From assembly GCA_965195225.1 (NCBI GenBank), contig CBDAFL010000085.1, positions 1 to 64,000 of the forward strand: 64,000 nucleotides of DNA. The letters are read 5' to 3'. The notes beneath the pieces were generated by a model, which worked only from the letters and a program-made list of their open reading frames with translations, ran no database searches and had not been told where the DNA came from. The position numbers and the translations under genes were made by a program. The first letter of the stretch is position 1; every line of letters starts with the position of its first letter. The stretch comes from JAHIKV01 sp965195225 (lineage in GTDB: Bacteria; Planctomycetota; Planctomycetia; Pirellulales; Thermoguttaceae). Below, one piece after another: positions 8,187 through 17,712 of this stretch.

Positions 8187-8226
8187 CCAGGTTGATTAAC
8201 CTGGTATACCAGGTTGATCAACCTGG
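8187..8226. repeat. double palindrome CCAGGTTGATYAACCTGG
   Basis: Two 18-base palindromes, 8187-8204 (CCAGGTTGATTAACCTGG, one mismatch) and 8209-8226 (CCAGGTTGATCAACCTGG, perfect), separated by TATA. The pair together is again an inverted repeat. It looks like a tandem protein-binding site or a cruciform; there is no gene start within 400 bases. Confidence 0.8.
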
Positions 8227-8580
8227 GGTTAATCTGCACTTGCGTCTAAAGCGCAGTTGCAAAAGCGAAATGAATAGCCCTTGTTTTAAGCGGTCTGAAC
8301 GCATCGTCGGACCTTGGCGAATCGACGTAAGAATTACATGGCGAAATCGGGAATTTTTTCCAGTTAATTCAAACCGGAAAATCGACCGTAACCTGAACAA
8401 CAACACGGGCTTGCGGCGACGATGCGCAAAACTTTTCGCAGCCCCTGCCGATGGGGTGTTGCGACGAGGTCATTCTACCAGCCGAAAACGCCTAAAAAAA
8501 GGCTGTTTTCTGGCCGCCGAGATCGAGGGTTTTTTTGCGCGCCCCTGGGGCGGGTGCAAAAACCGCTTTTCACGCCAGAA

Positions 8581-8638
8581 ATCAGTGGCCAGTGGCCAGT
8601 GGTCAGAGGGCAGAGAACAGAGGTCAGTGGTCAGGCAA
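8581..8638. repeat. degenerate tandem repeat (CAGTGGC / CAGAGG units)
   Basis: Short G-rich units of the same family as 3044-3155, 50 bases downstream of the stop of the convergently approached squalene-oxidase-repeat gene. Confidence 0.8.
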
Positions 8639-8688
8639 GTGTGTGGGCATCTGGCCAGAATCCCCGAGCGGTGAAAAGGAGCCGTGCG

Positions 8689-10374
8689 CTAGTCGGGGAA
8701 GTCTTGCTCGACGCTCTCGGCGCGGTAGATGGGCATGTGGCGGTAGTAGACCTCGAGGATCATCGTGGCCATCGCCGTGCAGTAGAGCCGGCCGCCGGTC
8801 GGCGCGCCAAGATCGCCGCTGCCGGTGAACCAACTCCCTCCTTCGTGGCCCTGCTTGGCCTGACTGTGGACCAACTGGTCGCGCATCTGGCGGTTCCAGT
8901 TTTCCCACGGCTCGCCCTCCCAGTGGCGCATTACCTGGGTGGCGTAGTAGTTGTAGTACATGTTGCTGGGCGAAGGTCCGCGCTTGCTGAGCATCCGCAC
9001 GCCGCGCTCCATCGCGGGATTGTCCCGCTTCCAGCCGAGATACATGCGGCACAGCAGGCCGATGGCGCTGGTCGCCTCGCCCTGGCCGGGGTTGGTATAG
9101 CCGTAGGCGGCGCCGCCGTTTTGCTGAACGCCGTCGAGGAACAGAGAGGTTCGCTCGACCACCAGCAGCGGAATGTCGAAGCCGGCCATGTAGCCGCTCT
9201 TTAGCGCCATCAGTTGCCAGCCGACGACCGAGGTGTCGCCCTTCTGTCGCGGGCGATAACGCCAGCCTCCGCCGATCGGGTCCTGGGCGTAACAGATGTA
9301 GCCCAGCACCGCGCGGGTTGGGGGCAAGAGGTCTGGATCCTTCGACATGGCGTAGGCCTCGCAGATTGCGATGGCGGCGATGCCGTGCGAATACATGGTT
9401 CCGCCCGACTCGCTCAGCGCGCCGCCGTGGCTGCCGACGCGCATGCGGTCTACCAGGTATCGCAGACCCCTGTTGATGGTGGACTTGTACTTTCTGCTGG
9501 CCTTGTGCGTGTCTCCGGTACCCAGGAACGGCAGCAGCGCCAAGCCCGTGGCGGCGTTGCGGGCGCTGGCCAGTTTGCCGGAGTTTCGGCATTGACCGTT
9601 GCAGGTTGGGCAGCGTTTGAGGTCGAAGCTCCAACCGCCGTCGGGAAGTTGGTGGTTGGCCAGCCATTTCAGCGCTTTGGAGACGGCCTGCTCGCTGGAC
9701 TTGGACCCTCCCTCCCGCTCGACTTCCTTAATGTTCCTCGCCATGGCGCGTCCGGAGAACGGACTCTTGCCGGAACCGCCTACAAATTTGATCATATCGC
9801 CCGGCGCCACGGGATGTATGCCGGACTCAGGGGTTTCCGCCGTCGCCGGCGCCGCTTCCTGCTCGCTGTTCGGATCGACGAACTTCTCTGCCTGCTCGAC
9901 CTTCGAGTCCAAGTCCACCGTTTCGACCACCGCGTTGTCGTCCAACGTCGTGGGCGATTTGTCGTCGACGTCCACGATTTCTTCGACCTTCTTCTCGGCA
10001 GGCGTGACGACAAGGTGTTGCGGCCTGTATATGACCGGTTCGGAAACGGTGACCATCGCCATCGCCACCAAGGTGACCATGTGGACGACCATGCTCACCA
10101 TCCAGGCCGGCGCTTCTTGAACGAGCAACTGCGCGAGACAGGAAACCGAAACCAACAGACCGCGTTTTCCCACCCAAATGCCGAGCGGCAAGGCGTCCTC
10201 GACGTGCGGCAGGAGCGGGAGCGATTCGTTCTGCCGTGGAGTCTGGGCGTGGTTGTTGGCGCGGGGCGCGGAATCGGCGCCGGCTGAGGACGTAGCCCGA
10301 GCATATGGCCACTCTCCCGGGGCGAGCGGCGCGGCCACTTTCAAATTTTTTCCGGCCAGAGGCACATCCGACAT
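8689..10374 (-). CDS. membrane-anchored prenyltransferase/squalene-oxidase-repeat protein
   Basis: A 561-residue protein. After about 75 polar residues there is one long hydrophobic segment (about 90-120, including MVVHMVTLVAMAMVTV), an acidic/proline-rich linker to about 205, and then an alpha-alpha toroid of squalene-cyclase-like repeats. A QW-type motif NHQLPDGGWSF and later GGGWRYRP and GGSWFTGSG repeats are visible; CPTCNGQC could bind a metal. Proteins of this form are common in Planctomycetes and are not sterol or hopanoid cyclases: the DxDD/VSDTA catalytic motifs are not seen. Function is unknown, possibly a cell-surface scaffold. ATG at 10374 was chosen because upstream in-frame sequence is low-complexity and GGGAG precedes it. 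Confidence 0.8.
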   Translation of the reverse strand: MSDVPLAGKNLKVAAPLAPGEWPYARATSSAGADSAPRANNHAQTPRQNESLPLLPHVEDALPLGIWVGKRGLLVSVSCLAQLLVQEAPAWMVSMVVHMVTLVAMAMVTVSEPVIYRPQHLVVTPAEKKVEEIVDVDDKSPTTLDDNAVVETVDLDSKVEQAEKFVDPNSEQEAAPATAETPESGIHPVAPGDMIKFVGGSGKSPFSGRAMARNIKEVEREGGSKSSEQAVSKALKWLANHQLPDGGWSFDLKRCPTCNGQCRNSGKLASARNAATGLALLPFLGTGDTHKASRKYKSTINRGLRYLVDRMRVGSHGGALSESGGTMYSHGIAAIAICEAYAMSKDPDLLPPTRAVLGYICYAQDPIGGGWRYRPRQKGDTSVVGWQLMALKSGYMAGFDIPLLVVERTSLFLDGVQQNGGAAYGYTNPGQGEATSAIGLLCRMYLGWKRDNPAMERGVRMLSKRGPSPSNMYYNYYATQVMRHWEGEPWENWNRQMRDQLVHSQAKQGHEGGSWFTGSGDLGAPTGGRLYCTAMATMILEVYYRHMPIYRAESVEQDFPD

Positions 10375-10935
10375 GGCCTGGCACTCCCGAAAAGAGCCCG
10401 ATATGTTAGCGTATTCAGCGTAACGTAATCTGCGCGGATTGCAACAAATAGCGAGGCAAAACACCCTCTAACCCAGCGGCAACGACACCGGGCCTACAAT
10501 GATCAACCTGAAAAGGACAATACAAGAGTTTTGCCCATACGCCGGGTACCCAAACCGACATCCCCATTAACTATTCTAACCTGAGTGAGTCAACCACGCT
10601 ACCCTTCGGATTTGGGGAGAGTACGGGACTTGTGTGTTCCAGCACGAGTACGGGGCAACCGGCCGGCTTCCAAACCCCAATCCGGCCGTGCCGCGCCCCC
10701 TGCGCCGATCAAACCCAGCCCCCGTTTCGTTATAGCTATCCTCCCACCCTGGGGGGTGCGGTAGCTTTCCGTCTGCACTGTTTTTTCTGCCTGGCGGACG
10801 ATGTATTCGACCGAAGACGTACAGGATCACCATCCGGGAAAAAAGGCCATTCCCAGCCTCGCAAAATGTTAGTACAATACGCGTTTCGGTCCCGCTCCGG
10901 GGCCGTATCGTCCGGTCGGTTCGGAGAGTCTTTCA
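10375..10935. other. intergenic region upstream of rpmG
   Basis: About 560 bases without a supportable gene. A TACAAT box at 10873-10878 could drive rpmG, but I find no convincing -35 box with it. No palindrome comparable to the other spacers is visible. Confidence 0.4.
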
Positions 10936-11100
10936 ATGGCGAAAAGCAAGAAAAAGGCCGAGCCCGTATTCCTGGTCTGCAAGGAAACGGGTGACTACAA
11001 CTACACCCTGCGGCGGAAACCGGGCGGGGAAAAGTTGACGCTGAAAAAATACTGCCCCCGGCTGCGGAAGCATACGGAACACACCGAAAAGAAGAAGTAA
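10936..11100 (+). CDS. rpmG: 50S ribosomal protein L33
   Basis: A 54-residue protein, right for L33, a small rRNA-binding protein of the large subunit near the E site. The sequence contains VFLVCKETGDYNYTLRR and then LKKYCPRLRKHTEHTEKK; the closing 'K.YCp..rkHt.h.E.K' is diagnostic. Only the two cysteines at residues 15 and about 39 remain, without the paired CxxC of the zinc-binding form, so this is a zinc-independent type. The very basic N-terminus (AKSKKKAEP) is an extension relative to E. coli L33. It stands alone, not next to rpmB. Starts with ATG at 10936, following GGAGAG. Confidence 0.93.
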   Translation: MAKSKKKAEPVFLVCKETGDYNYTLRRKPGGEKLTLKKYCPRLRKHTEHTEKKK

Positions 11101-11175
11101 TCGGTTGTCAGTTTACAGTTGTCAGTTTTTTCTGATGAGATAACTGAATACTGATAACTGGCAACTGAAAACTGC
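11101..11175. repeat. degenerate tandem repeat (CAGTTT / AACTGA units) with dyad symmetry
   Basis: Begins directly after the rpmG stop and ends just before recJ. The left part (GTCAGTTTACAGTTGTCAG) is roughly the reverse complement of the right part (CTGATAACTGGCAACTGAA), so it may also fold as a hairpin. Confidence 0.7.
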
Positions 11176-11180
11176 CTTTT

Positions 11181-12959
11181 ATGTCCAAGCGCTGGCGCAT
11201 CCATTCCCACGATCTTGCCCGCATCGAGGCCCTGCGGCGCGCCGCGGATATCCCGGCGGTGGTGGCGGAGTTGCTCGTCTGCCGCGGCGTAACCGACCCG
11301 GTCGCCGCAAAAAGTTTCCTTGCCCCAAAGCTCACCGCGCTGCACGATCCCGACCTGTTGCCGGGCTGCGGTCTGGCCGCCCAGAGGATTTCCGACGCCA
11401 TAGCGTCCAAACGCCGGATCACCGTCTATGGAGATTACGACGTCGACGGCATCAGCGGCACGGCCGTCCTCTGGTTGTGTTTGAAATTGCTGGGGGCCGA
11501 AGTCGGATACTACGTCCCCCATCGCGCGGATGAAGGATACGGACTAAACGGCGAGGCCATCCGAACACTGGCCGCCGAGCGGACCGAACTGCTGATTACC
11601 GTCGATTGCGGCATCGCCAGCGTCGAGGAGGCGGCGCTTGCCCGAGAGTTGGGCGTCGAACTGATCGTCACCGACCACCACGAGCCTGGCCCGCGTCTAC
11701 CCGAGGTCGCGGCCATCGTCCATCCGAGATTACCCGTCGGAGAGTATCCGTTTGGCGATTTGAGCGGCTCGGGCGTGGCGCTGAAACTGGCCTGGGCGCT
11801 CTGCCAGCAGGCCAGCGGGGCAAAACGGGTCGCGCCGCGAATGAAGGACTTTCTCGTCCAAGCCGTTGGGCTGGCCGCGCTGGGAACCATTGCCGACGTC
11901 GTGCCGCTGGTCGACGAAAATCGGGTGCTGGTCCGACACGGGACGGAGAGTCTGGCAAACGCGCCGACGCCGGGATTGACCGCGCTGATGAACGTCGCCA
12001 AAATCGCCCCGCGAAAACATTCCGACGGCAAGATGCGGCTCGACGCCGAGGACGTGGCCTTTCAACTCGCCCCGCGGATCAACGCCGCCGGACGGCTTGG
12101 GCAGCCGCAACTGGCCGTCGAGCTGTTGGTCACAGACCGGCCGGAGCGCGCCGAGGAGCTTGCCAGATACATCGACGGGCTGAACGCCACGCGGCGGACG
12201 ATCGAACGGAGCATCCAGCTTGCCGCGACGAAACAAGCCAAGGAGTCGTTCGATCCGGCCGAGGACGCCGCGCTGGTGCTGGCCGACCACGGCTGGCATC
12301 CGGGCGTGATCGGCATCGTGGCCGGGCGATTGGCCGAGAAGTATCATCGCCCGGTGGTCCTGATCTCTTGGGACAAGGCTGGAGTCCGGCCGGGGACCGG
12401 CTCCGCCCGAAGCATACCGGGCTTCAATCTGCACACTGCCTTGGCCGACTGCGGTGAATACCTGTTGGCCCACGGCGGCCACGCCGCGGCGGCCGGCTTG
12501 AAGATCGAAGAGCACCAACTGGCCGGCTTCCGCGCCGCGTTCTGCGAATTGGCCGACGCCCGGATATCGCACGATCAGCGCGTGGCGGAGATTTTCATCG
12601 ACGTCGAGGCGCCGCTGAGCGCGTTCACGTTGGAAGCGGCCCGTCACGTCGAGCGGCTGGCCCCGTTCGGCCACGGCAACTCGCGGCCTCTGCTCTGCAC
12701 CACCGGCGTGACGCTCGCCGGCCCGCCGAAACCGTTGGGTAGCGGCGGACATCATCTGGCGATGACCCTTTCGCAGCACGACGTCGCTTTGCGCGCGGTG
12801 GCCTTCGGCGGCGGCGAGTGGGCGGACGAATTGGCCGCCGTAGACGGCCCGTTGGACGTGGCCTTCCGGCCGGTTATCAACCACTTCCGCGGCCGACAGA
12901 GCGTCGAACTGCATCTGGTCGATTGGCGTCCGAGCGGGACGGCCGGCTCCGCCGATTGA
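11181..12959 (+). CDS. recJ: single-stranded-DNA-specific exonuclease RecJ
   Basis: A 592-residue protein of the DHH phosphoesterase family. RecJ degrades single-stranded DNA 5' to 3' in RecF-pathway recombination, base-excision and mismatch repair. Visible motifs in order: VYGDYDVDGISGTA (motif I), ITVDCGIAS (motif II), VTDHHEPG (DHH, motif III), then the DHHA1 domain with HGGHAAAAGL (GGH motif), and a C-terminal OB-like region (about 460-590). All metal-binding Asp/His residues appear intact. Length is typical. There is no clear ribosome site; the ATG at 11181 was kept because the family usually begins 'kkW.i'. It is not in an operon with secDF, its common partner elsewhere. Confidence 0.96.
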   Translation: MSKRWRIHSHDLARIEALRRAADIPAVVAELLVCRGVTDPVAAKSFLAPKLTALHDPDLLPGCGLAAQRISDAIASKRRITVYGDYDVDGISGTAVLWLCLKLLGAEVGYYVPHRADEGYGLNGEAIRTLAAERTELLITVDCGIASVEEAALARELGVELIVTDHHEPGPRLPEVAAIVHPRLPVGEYPFGDLSGSGVALKLAWALCQQASGAKRVAPRMKDFLVQAVGLAALGTIADVVPLVDENRVLVRHGTESLANAPTPGLTALMNVAKIAPRKHSDGKMRLDAEDVAFQLAPRINAAGRLGQPQLAVELLVTDRPERAEELARYIDGLNATRRTIERSIQLAATKQAKESFDPAEDAALVLADHGWHPGVIGIVAGRLAEKYHRPVVLISWDKAGVRPGTGSARSIPGFNLHTALADCGEYLLAHGGHAAAAGLKIEEHQLAGFRAAFCELADARISHDQRVAEIFIDVEAPLSAFTLEAARHVERLAPFGHGNSRPLLCTTGVTLAGPPKPLGSGGHHLAMTLSQHDVALRAVAFGGGEWADELAAVDGPLDVAFRPVINHFRGRQSVELHLVDWRPSGTAGSAD

Positions 12960-13053
12960 CTCTCTCAAATGTAATGACGCCGGGAACATCTGGCCAGACA
13001 ATGCGATTCGCCGTAGAATGAGCAGCGGCTATCGGGATGGAGAATAGTATCAG

Positions 13054-14451
13054 ATGTCGCTTTCACCACGCCGGTTGATATATCCCGGCTTAGTGGCCTT
13101 CGTCCTTTGCGGACTGATTTGGCCGGCCTATGTTCGAGCGTTGGATCGGGACACGGCAGTGAATGTCTGCCGCCGATACCTGGCGAGCCGCGACGAAGCC
13201 CAGCGCGGGCGATTGGCCGATCGGTTGGACGAATACCAGGGCGAGATCGAGCCCGTGTTGCAAAAACTGAGCAAGCGGACCTATCCACCGACGAAGACCG
13301 GCTACCTGCCCGAGAGACATTTCATTACCGGCAAGCTCCGCAAAAAGCATCCCGACGACTTGCTCTATTTCGTCGTGCCGAAAAGCTACCGGCCGAAAAG
13401 GCCGACCGGGTTGATTGTCTTTTTGCACGGCGGCGGCAAGACTACCTCTCGACGCGCGCCGCGGGCGACTTTGCGTTTTCCCACCGACGAGACTTCACGC
13501 TACAGCCAACGATCGGGCGACATGCTGGCCGCGACTGAGATGATAACCGTGGGCCCTTCCGCGCCCTGGAACAAGCGTTCCTACTACCGGTGGTGTTTGC
13601 CCGAGTCGGACGAATATCTGGCCGACGTTATCCTCGAGTGCAAGACCCGGTTCAACATCGACCCGGATCGGGTCTTTCTGCTGGGACACTCGATGGGCGG
13701 ATTCGGCGCGTTTCATCACGTGCAGCGCCAACCTGACCGTTTTGCCGCGGTGATTGCCAACTCCGGCTCCTGGAGGCTGGGCTATTGGCCGACGATTCGC
13801 GGAACCCCGCTGTGCATCGTGCAAGGCGTTCGCGACGCTCGGCCGGACGCTCGCTGGCACTACACCGACGTCGAATACGGCAGATCGACCGACAAAATCC
13901 TTTCCGGCAAAAAGATCGAACACGTTTATCTGGAACATAACGGCAAACACGGCTTCGGGCATGGCCGAAACAAGGTGGCCGGATTCTTCGATTCGACGCG
14001 CAACATGCGCCGCGATCCGTATTATCCACACGTGGCGTTGGCCTCGCCCGTGGGATTTCGGGAATCATTTCGTTACACCGTCGTCCACAATCGTTGGCTG
14101 ACGTTGAACGAAGCCGTCGAGGGAAACCTGGAGTACGATGCACTTCGCTCGAACGGCAATGGGGATTTCGACAGTTGGCGATTGATGCATCGGAAGGTCA
14201 AGTATCCAGGGGCGGCGATCGAGGCGGTCAATCGCGGCGACAACACCGTCGAGATCAGCACTGAAAACGTTGCCCGTTTCACGGTCTGGCTGCATCCCAA
14301 GATGGTGGACACTACGAAACCGGTCAAAATCGTGGTCGATGGAAATACGCTGTTCGAGGGGACCGTGAAACCTTCGCTGGTAACGGCCTTGGAGTCGTTC
14401 GAGCGGCGAATGGATTGGGGGCTGATCTATCCGATCAAGATCGAGTTGTAG
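13054..14451 (+). CDS. secreted alpha/beta-hydrolase (esterase/depolymerase-like)
   Basis: A 465-residue protein with an N-terminal signal peptide or anchor (IYPGLVAFVLCGLIWP). The hydrolase core spans about 125-320: VFLHGGG (oxyanion loop), then FLLGHSMGGFGAFHHV, where the serine of GHSMG is the nucleophile, and HGFGHG near residue 305, a candidate for the catalytic histidine. It resembles polyhydroxyalkanoate-depolymerase/feruloyl-esterase-type enzymes, so an ester-linked polymer is a plausible but unproven substrate. The last 130 residues form a beta-rich domain of unknown role. GGAG lies upstream of the ATG. It is monocistronic, between recJ and the NRDE gene. Confidence 0.8.
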   Translation: MSLSPRRLIYPGLVAFVLCGLIWPAYVRALDRDTAVNVCRRYLASRDEAQRGRLADRLDEYQGEIEPVLQKLSKRTYPPTKTGYLPERHFITGKLRKKHPDDLLYFVVPKSYRPKRPTGLIVFLHGGGKTTSRRAPRATLRFPTDETSRYSQRSGDMLAATEMITVGPSAPWNKRSYYRWCLPESDEYLADVILECKTRFNIDPDRVFLLGHSMGGFGAFHHVQRQPDRFAAVIANSGSWRLGYWPTIRGTPLCIVQGVRDARPDARWHYTDVEYGRSTDKILSGKKIEHVYLEHNGKHGFGHGRNKVAGFFDSTRNMRRDPYYPHVALASPVGFRESFRYTVVHNRWLTLNEAVEGNLEYDALRSNGNGDFDSWRLMHRKVKYPGAAIEAVNRGDNTVEISTENVARFTVWLHPKMVDTTKPVKIVVDGNTLFEGTVKPSLVTALESFERRMDWGLIYPIKIEL

Positions 14452-14676
14452 ATTCCTTGAAAGCCGGTATGCAAGGCGGCGGAAAAATCACGAGATCGAC
14501 GGCAACGGTTTACCGCAAAAAGCCATGCCGTTTCGTAGCATTATGGATGGTTAGCCGGTGGAACGCGGGGAAATCGCCACCGAAACAGCCCACCTGGGGG
14601 GTGCAAGAGCGATGAGAAATTCGTTATTTTATAGGTACAAGCAAGCTCGAATCCTCTTCGTCCTGGTGGAGAAACC

Positions 14677-15552
14677 ATGTGTACGATGGCTATCCTGTAC
14701 CGCGTTGCCCGCGGTACGCCTATCCTGATCGCCGCGAATCGTGAGGAACGTTACGATCGCCCGACGCAATATCCCAAGATTCAGTCGGGATCGCCGCGGG
14801 TGGTGTGCGGAATCGACCGACGTGCGGGGGGGACTTGGCTGGGGGTGAACCAACATGGGCTGTTCTGCGCGGTCAGCAACCGGCGGAAGAATGACCTGCC
14901 CGTCGAGCCGCGTTCACGCGGACTGCTATGCCGCGAACTACTCGAGCTGTGCACCGCCAAGGAGGCATCCGCCTATGCCGCCAAGGAGCTTTCCAGGGGC
15001 ATCTACGCGGGGGCCAACTACGTCTGCGCCGATGGCCGCTACGCCGCTGTGGTACACGGCGGGAATACCGTCGAAGTGGTCGAGCTGACGCCGGGCCTGC
15101 ACGTGCTGAGCGACGGGAACGTCGACGACCCACGCGACCCGCGCCACGAGTTCGTTCGCCGCATGTTGACCTTGCACACCCTGGATTCCGCCGTAACGTT
15201 CCTTGCCGTTGCCAGCCGCGTGTTTGGGCGAAAGGTGGACGACGAGGGCCGCCGCGGCGTGGTCCTCTCCGGCGCGGAGTCGGGCACGGTCTCGTCCACG
15301 TTGCTCTCACTACCGCGGAAGATTCAGCACGCGGTATATCAGTACGCCCCCGGTCCACCCTGCGACTGTGCCTTCGACGATCTTTCCGCTTTGTTGCGTC
15401 AGGTTCTTTCGGCCGAGCGGATGCGCAAGGCCCGCGAGGGCAACGGCAAGTCCGCCAAGTCCACCAAGCCCTCACACTCACGCAAGGCGAAGGTTAAGGC
15501 GAAAGTCAAGGCGAAGGTCGGCGGCAAGAGGCAGACCGTCAAGAAGCGCTGA
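14677..15552 (+). CDS. NRDE-family (TANGO2-like) protein
   Basis: A 291-residue protein beginning MCTMAILYR, with the N-terminal Cys2 and the AANREERYDRP motif (NRDE-type) that define this family, followed by GGTWLGVNQHGLF. The family has an Ntn-hydrolase-like fold; eukaryotic TANGO2 has been linked to heme or lipid handling, while the bacterial function is unsettled. The C-terminal 45 residues are a basic tail with KAKVK repeats that is not part of the family and may bind nucleic acid. A GGAG ribosome site lies 7 bases before the ATG. The gene stands alone. Confidence 0.85.
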   Translation: MCTMAILYRVARGTPILIAANREERYDRPTQYPKIQSGSPRVVCGIDRRAGGTWLGVNQHGLFCAVSNRRKNDLPVEPRSRGLLCRELLELCTAKEASAYAAKELSRGIYAGANYVCADGRYAAVVHGGNTVEVVELTPGLHVLSDGNVDDPRDPRHEFVRRMLTLHTLDSAVTFLAVASRVFGRKVDDEGRRGVVLSGAESGTVSSTLLSLPRKIQHAVYQYAPGPPCDCAFDDLSALLRQVLSAERMRKAREGNGKSAKSTKPSHSRKAKVKAKVKAKVGGKRQTVKKR

Positions 15553-15771
15553 TAGCCGTACGACGGGTCGGAAAGCCTCCGACGGAGATACTACTCGGTT
15601 ATTACGCTTGGCTCCATCTTCCGGCAAGCCGTTCAGTGGATGCGATTTTTTCGTCCTCCGTGAAGGTTCGTCAATGGCTGGCCATCGCCGTAATTGTACG
15701 GTACTATTGATTTATAGGAAGGAAGCCAGTGTTGGTTGGCGGAAGAAAAGGACGCGGAGAGAACCCGAGTT

Positions 15772-16557
15772 GTGAGCATCATCACCCTAACCACCGATTT
15801 TGGCCCCGGCAGCGCCTATGTGGCGGCCGTCAAGGGTGTGATCCTTTCGATCCACCCGTCTGCCACGATCGTCGACCTGAGCCACGACGTGCCGCCGCAA
15901 GACATCCACCGCGCGGCCCTGCTGCTTGACGACACGGCCGATTGTTACCCGCCCGAGACGATCCATCTGGCGGTGGTCGATCCGGGCGTAGGAACCGACC
16001 GGGCCATCGTCTACGCGGAGATCGGTTCGCAGCGGTTCATCGCCCCGGACAATGGTCTGCTGAGCCGGCTGGCGGCGCGGACACGGCCGTCGAAAATCAT
16101 CCGACTCACCGAGCCGGAGTATTGGCGGCAGCCCGTCTCGGCCACTTTCCACGGTCGCGACATCATGGCCCCGGTGGCGGCGCGGCTGGCGCTGGGACTC
16201 GATCCCGACCGGCTCGGTCCGCCACTGGAGAAGCTCACGCCGCTCGATTGGCCTCAGGTCCGCTCGGCCCCCTCGCGCATCGACGGAGCGGTGATCGAAA
16301 TCGATTCCTTCGGCAACCTCATCACCAACATCGAAGCCGAGTCGTTGGCCGGCCGACCGACCGACCGCCGCGCCTGCGTCGTGTGCAATATCTACGAGAC
16401 CTGGGGCATCTATCGCACTTATTCCGACCAACCCGGCGGGACGCTGATCGCGCTGATCGGCTCCAACGGCCGGCTCGAACTGGCGCTGGTCGGCGGCAAC
16501 GCCGCCCGGCAACTGGGTATCGAACTCGGTGTGCCGGTAACATTAGCCTGGGACTGA
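15772..16557 (+). CDS. S-adenosyl-L-methionine hydrolase (SAM hydroxide adenosyltransferase, DUF62 family)
   Basis: A 261-residue protein that begins with ITLTTDFGPGSAYVAAVKGV and carries VVDPGVGTDR, APDNGLLS and FHGRDIMAPVAA, the conserved motifs of the family related to fluorinases. Family members split SAM with water to adenosine and methionine; an Asp-Arg-His triad activates the water, and the Asp/His candidates are present in TTDFG and FHGRD. The GTG at 15772 was preferred because GGAGAG lies about 9 bases upstream and the family starts at this strand; an in-frame TTG at 15736 would add 12 polar residues. No SAM-related gene is adjacent. Confidence 0.85.
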   Translation: MSIITLTTDFGPGSAYVAAVKGVILSIHPSATIVDLSHDVPPQDIHRAALLLDDTADCYPPETIHLAVVDPGVGTDRAIVYAEIGSQRFIAPDNGLLSRLAARTRPSKIIRLTEPEYWRQPVSATFHGRDIMAPVAARLALGLDPDRLGPPLEKLTPLDWPQVRSAPSRIDGAVIEIDSFGNLITNIEAESLAGRPTDRRACVVCNIYETWGIYRTYSDQPGGTLIALIGSNGRLELALVGGNAARQLGIELGVPVTLAWD

Positions 16558-16670
16558 GGGGTGGGCGGTTTGCCACCCAATAATCATCAAGTTATTCTGA
16601 CGTAACACCTAATCTGTTGTTGATCGTACGTTTTTCCGGCGGAATCGTTGTCCCCCCCCGAGTATCAACC

Positions 16671-17711
16671 ATGCAAACTCGCATCTCACTATCGGTTTTA
16701 TTGTTTGTTCTGGTCGGATTCTCAGCCTCTGCCGCGTCGGCCCATGCGGCCGGGACGGTCCGCTTGGAACTGGTCGGCGATAGCCACAGCTCGGCATTGG
16801 CCTTTCAGGAATGGTCGCAAGCGTTGGGCCGGGCCGGCATACGCAACGTGCGGATCCGCTCCGTCAAAGAGGCCGGCAAACCGGCGATCGACACTCGGGG
16901 CACCGTCGAGAACCCGGAGTACGTGGTGACCGGGATCGTGCTCTCCCGCAATGAAATCAAGCTGCCTGGCCGACGTTTTCGACGCAGCGAAATCGGCCTG
17001 CTTGCCCAATGGTTGAAGGACTTGGCCGAAAACGGCCCCCCTTCGTCCAGGGCGAAGAAGGGCGCGTTCGGTCTGACCGCCGCACAGTTCGACCGAGTCA
17101 ACAAGAACCTCGCCGCGCCGGTCGGCTTCGACACTCAAGGCATGGCCCGGCGTCGGGCGATCGAGAAAATCGCCGCTCGATTGAACCCGCCGCTGAGGAT
17201 CGACGCTCGTCTGGCCGGAGCGCTGGGCGACGACAAAGTTGATGAGGAATTGAACGGACTCGCCCGCGGGACGGTTTTGGCCTATTTGCTTCGCTCGTCG
17301 GGCTTGTGCTTCGCGCCGCGAACCTCCGGCGGAAAGTCAACCTACGAATTGGCCGCGGCGCGGTCGGGCGTCGAGTGTTGGCCGGTCGGCGCGGAGGCCG
17401 ACGATTCCGCCCGCGACGTATTGCCCGCCTTGTTCGAGTTCCACAACGTCAACGTGCAAAACGTATCGGCCGCCACGGCCTTGAAGGCGATCGGCAAACG
17501 CCTCGGCGCGCCGGTGCTGATCGACCATAACGCGCTAAAACATCACGGTATCGACCCCGAGAAGGTCATTGTCTCGCTCCCCCGGAGCCGGACGACCTAC
17601 AGCCTGGCGCTGCGGAAGCTGTTGTTTCAGGCGCGGTTGAAGTTCGAGGTCCGCCGCGACGAGGCCGGCAAACCTCTGCTGTGGGTAAGCACCATCAAAC
17701 CGCTATTATAG
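16671..17711 (+). CDS. hypothetical secreted protein
   Basis: A 346-residue protein with a clear signal peptide: basic QTR, hydrophobic LSVLLFVLVGFSA and a likely cut after SAHAAG. The rest is soluble. The C-terminal third (about 250-346) resembles a small alpha/beta domain found in secretin-associated planctomycete proteins: LFEFHNVNVQNVSAATALKAI followed by a 'vlidh.al...gid' segment. A similar domain occurs in the protein at 56943. I do not recognise a catalytic motif. The ATG at 16671 was chosen because the signal peptide starts there. Immediately downstream lies a palindromic repeat. Confidence 0.65.
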   Translation: MQTRISLSVLLFVLVGFSASAASAHAAGTVRLELVGDSHSSALAFQEWSQALGRAGIRNVRIRSVKEAGKPAIDTRGTVENPEYVVTGIVLSRNEIKLPGRRFRRSEIGLLAQWLKDLAENGPPSSRAKKGAFGLTAAQFDRVNKNLAAPVGFDTQGMARRRAIEKIAARLNPPLRIDARLAGALGDDKVDEELNGLARGTVLAYLLRSSGLCFAPRTSGGKSTYELAAARSGVECWPVGAEADDSARDVLPALFEFHNVNVQNVSAATALKAIGKRLGAPVLIDHNALKHHGIDPEKVIVSLPRSRTTYSLALRKLLFQARLKFEVRRDEAGKPLLWVSTIKPLL

Positions 17712-17712
17712 C

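Larger units (their letters stand above)
7997..8688. other. repeat-rich intergenic region
   Basis: Nearly 700 bases without a supportable gene. It contains three separate repeat structures (8016-8096, 8187-8226 and 8581-8638), listed individually. I see no ribosome site plus reading frame that looks like a protein. Confidence 0.5.

Noticed and set aside
8689..10374. Squalene-hopene cyclase
   Set aside because: Toroid repeats are present, but the DxDD catalytic motif is not, and the N-terminal membrane anchor and linker are those of the planctomycete repeat proteins.
10632..10994. Possible 120-codon gene upstream of rpmG
   Set aside because: Codon pattern is poor, it has no ribosome site and overlaps rpmG in another frame.
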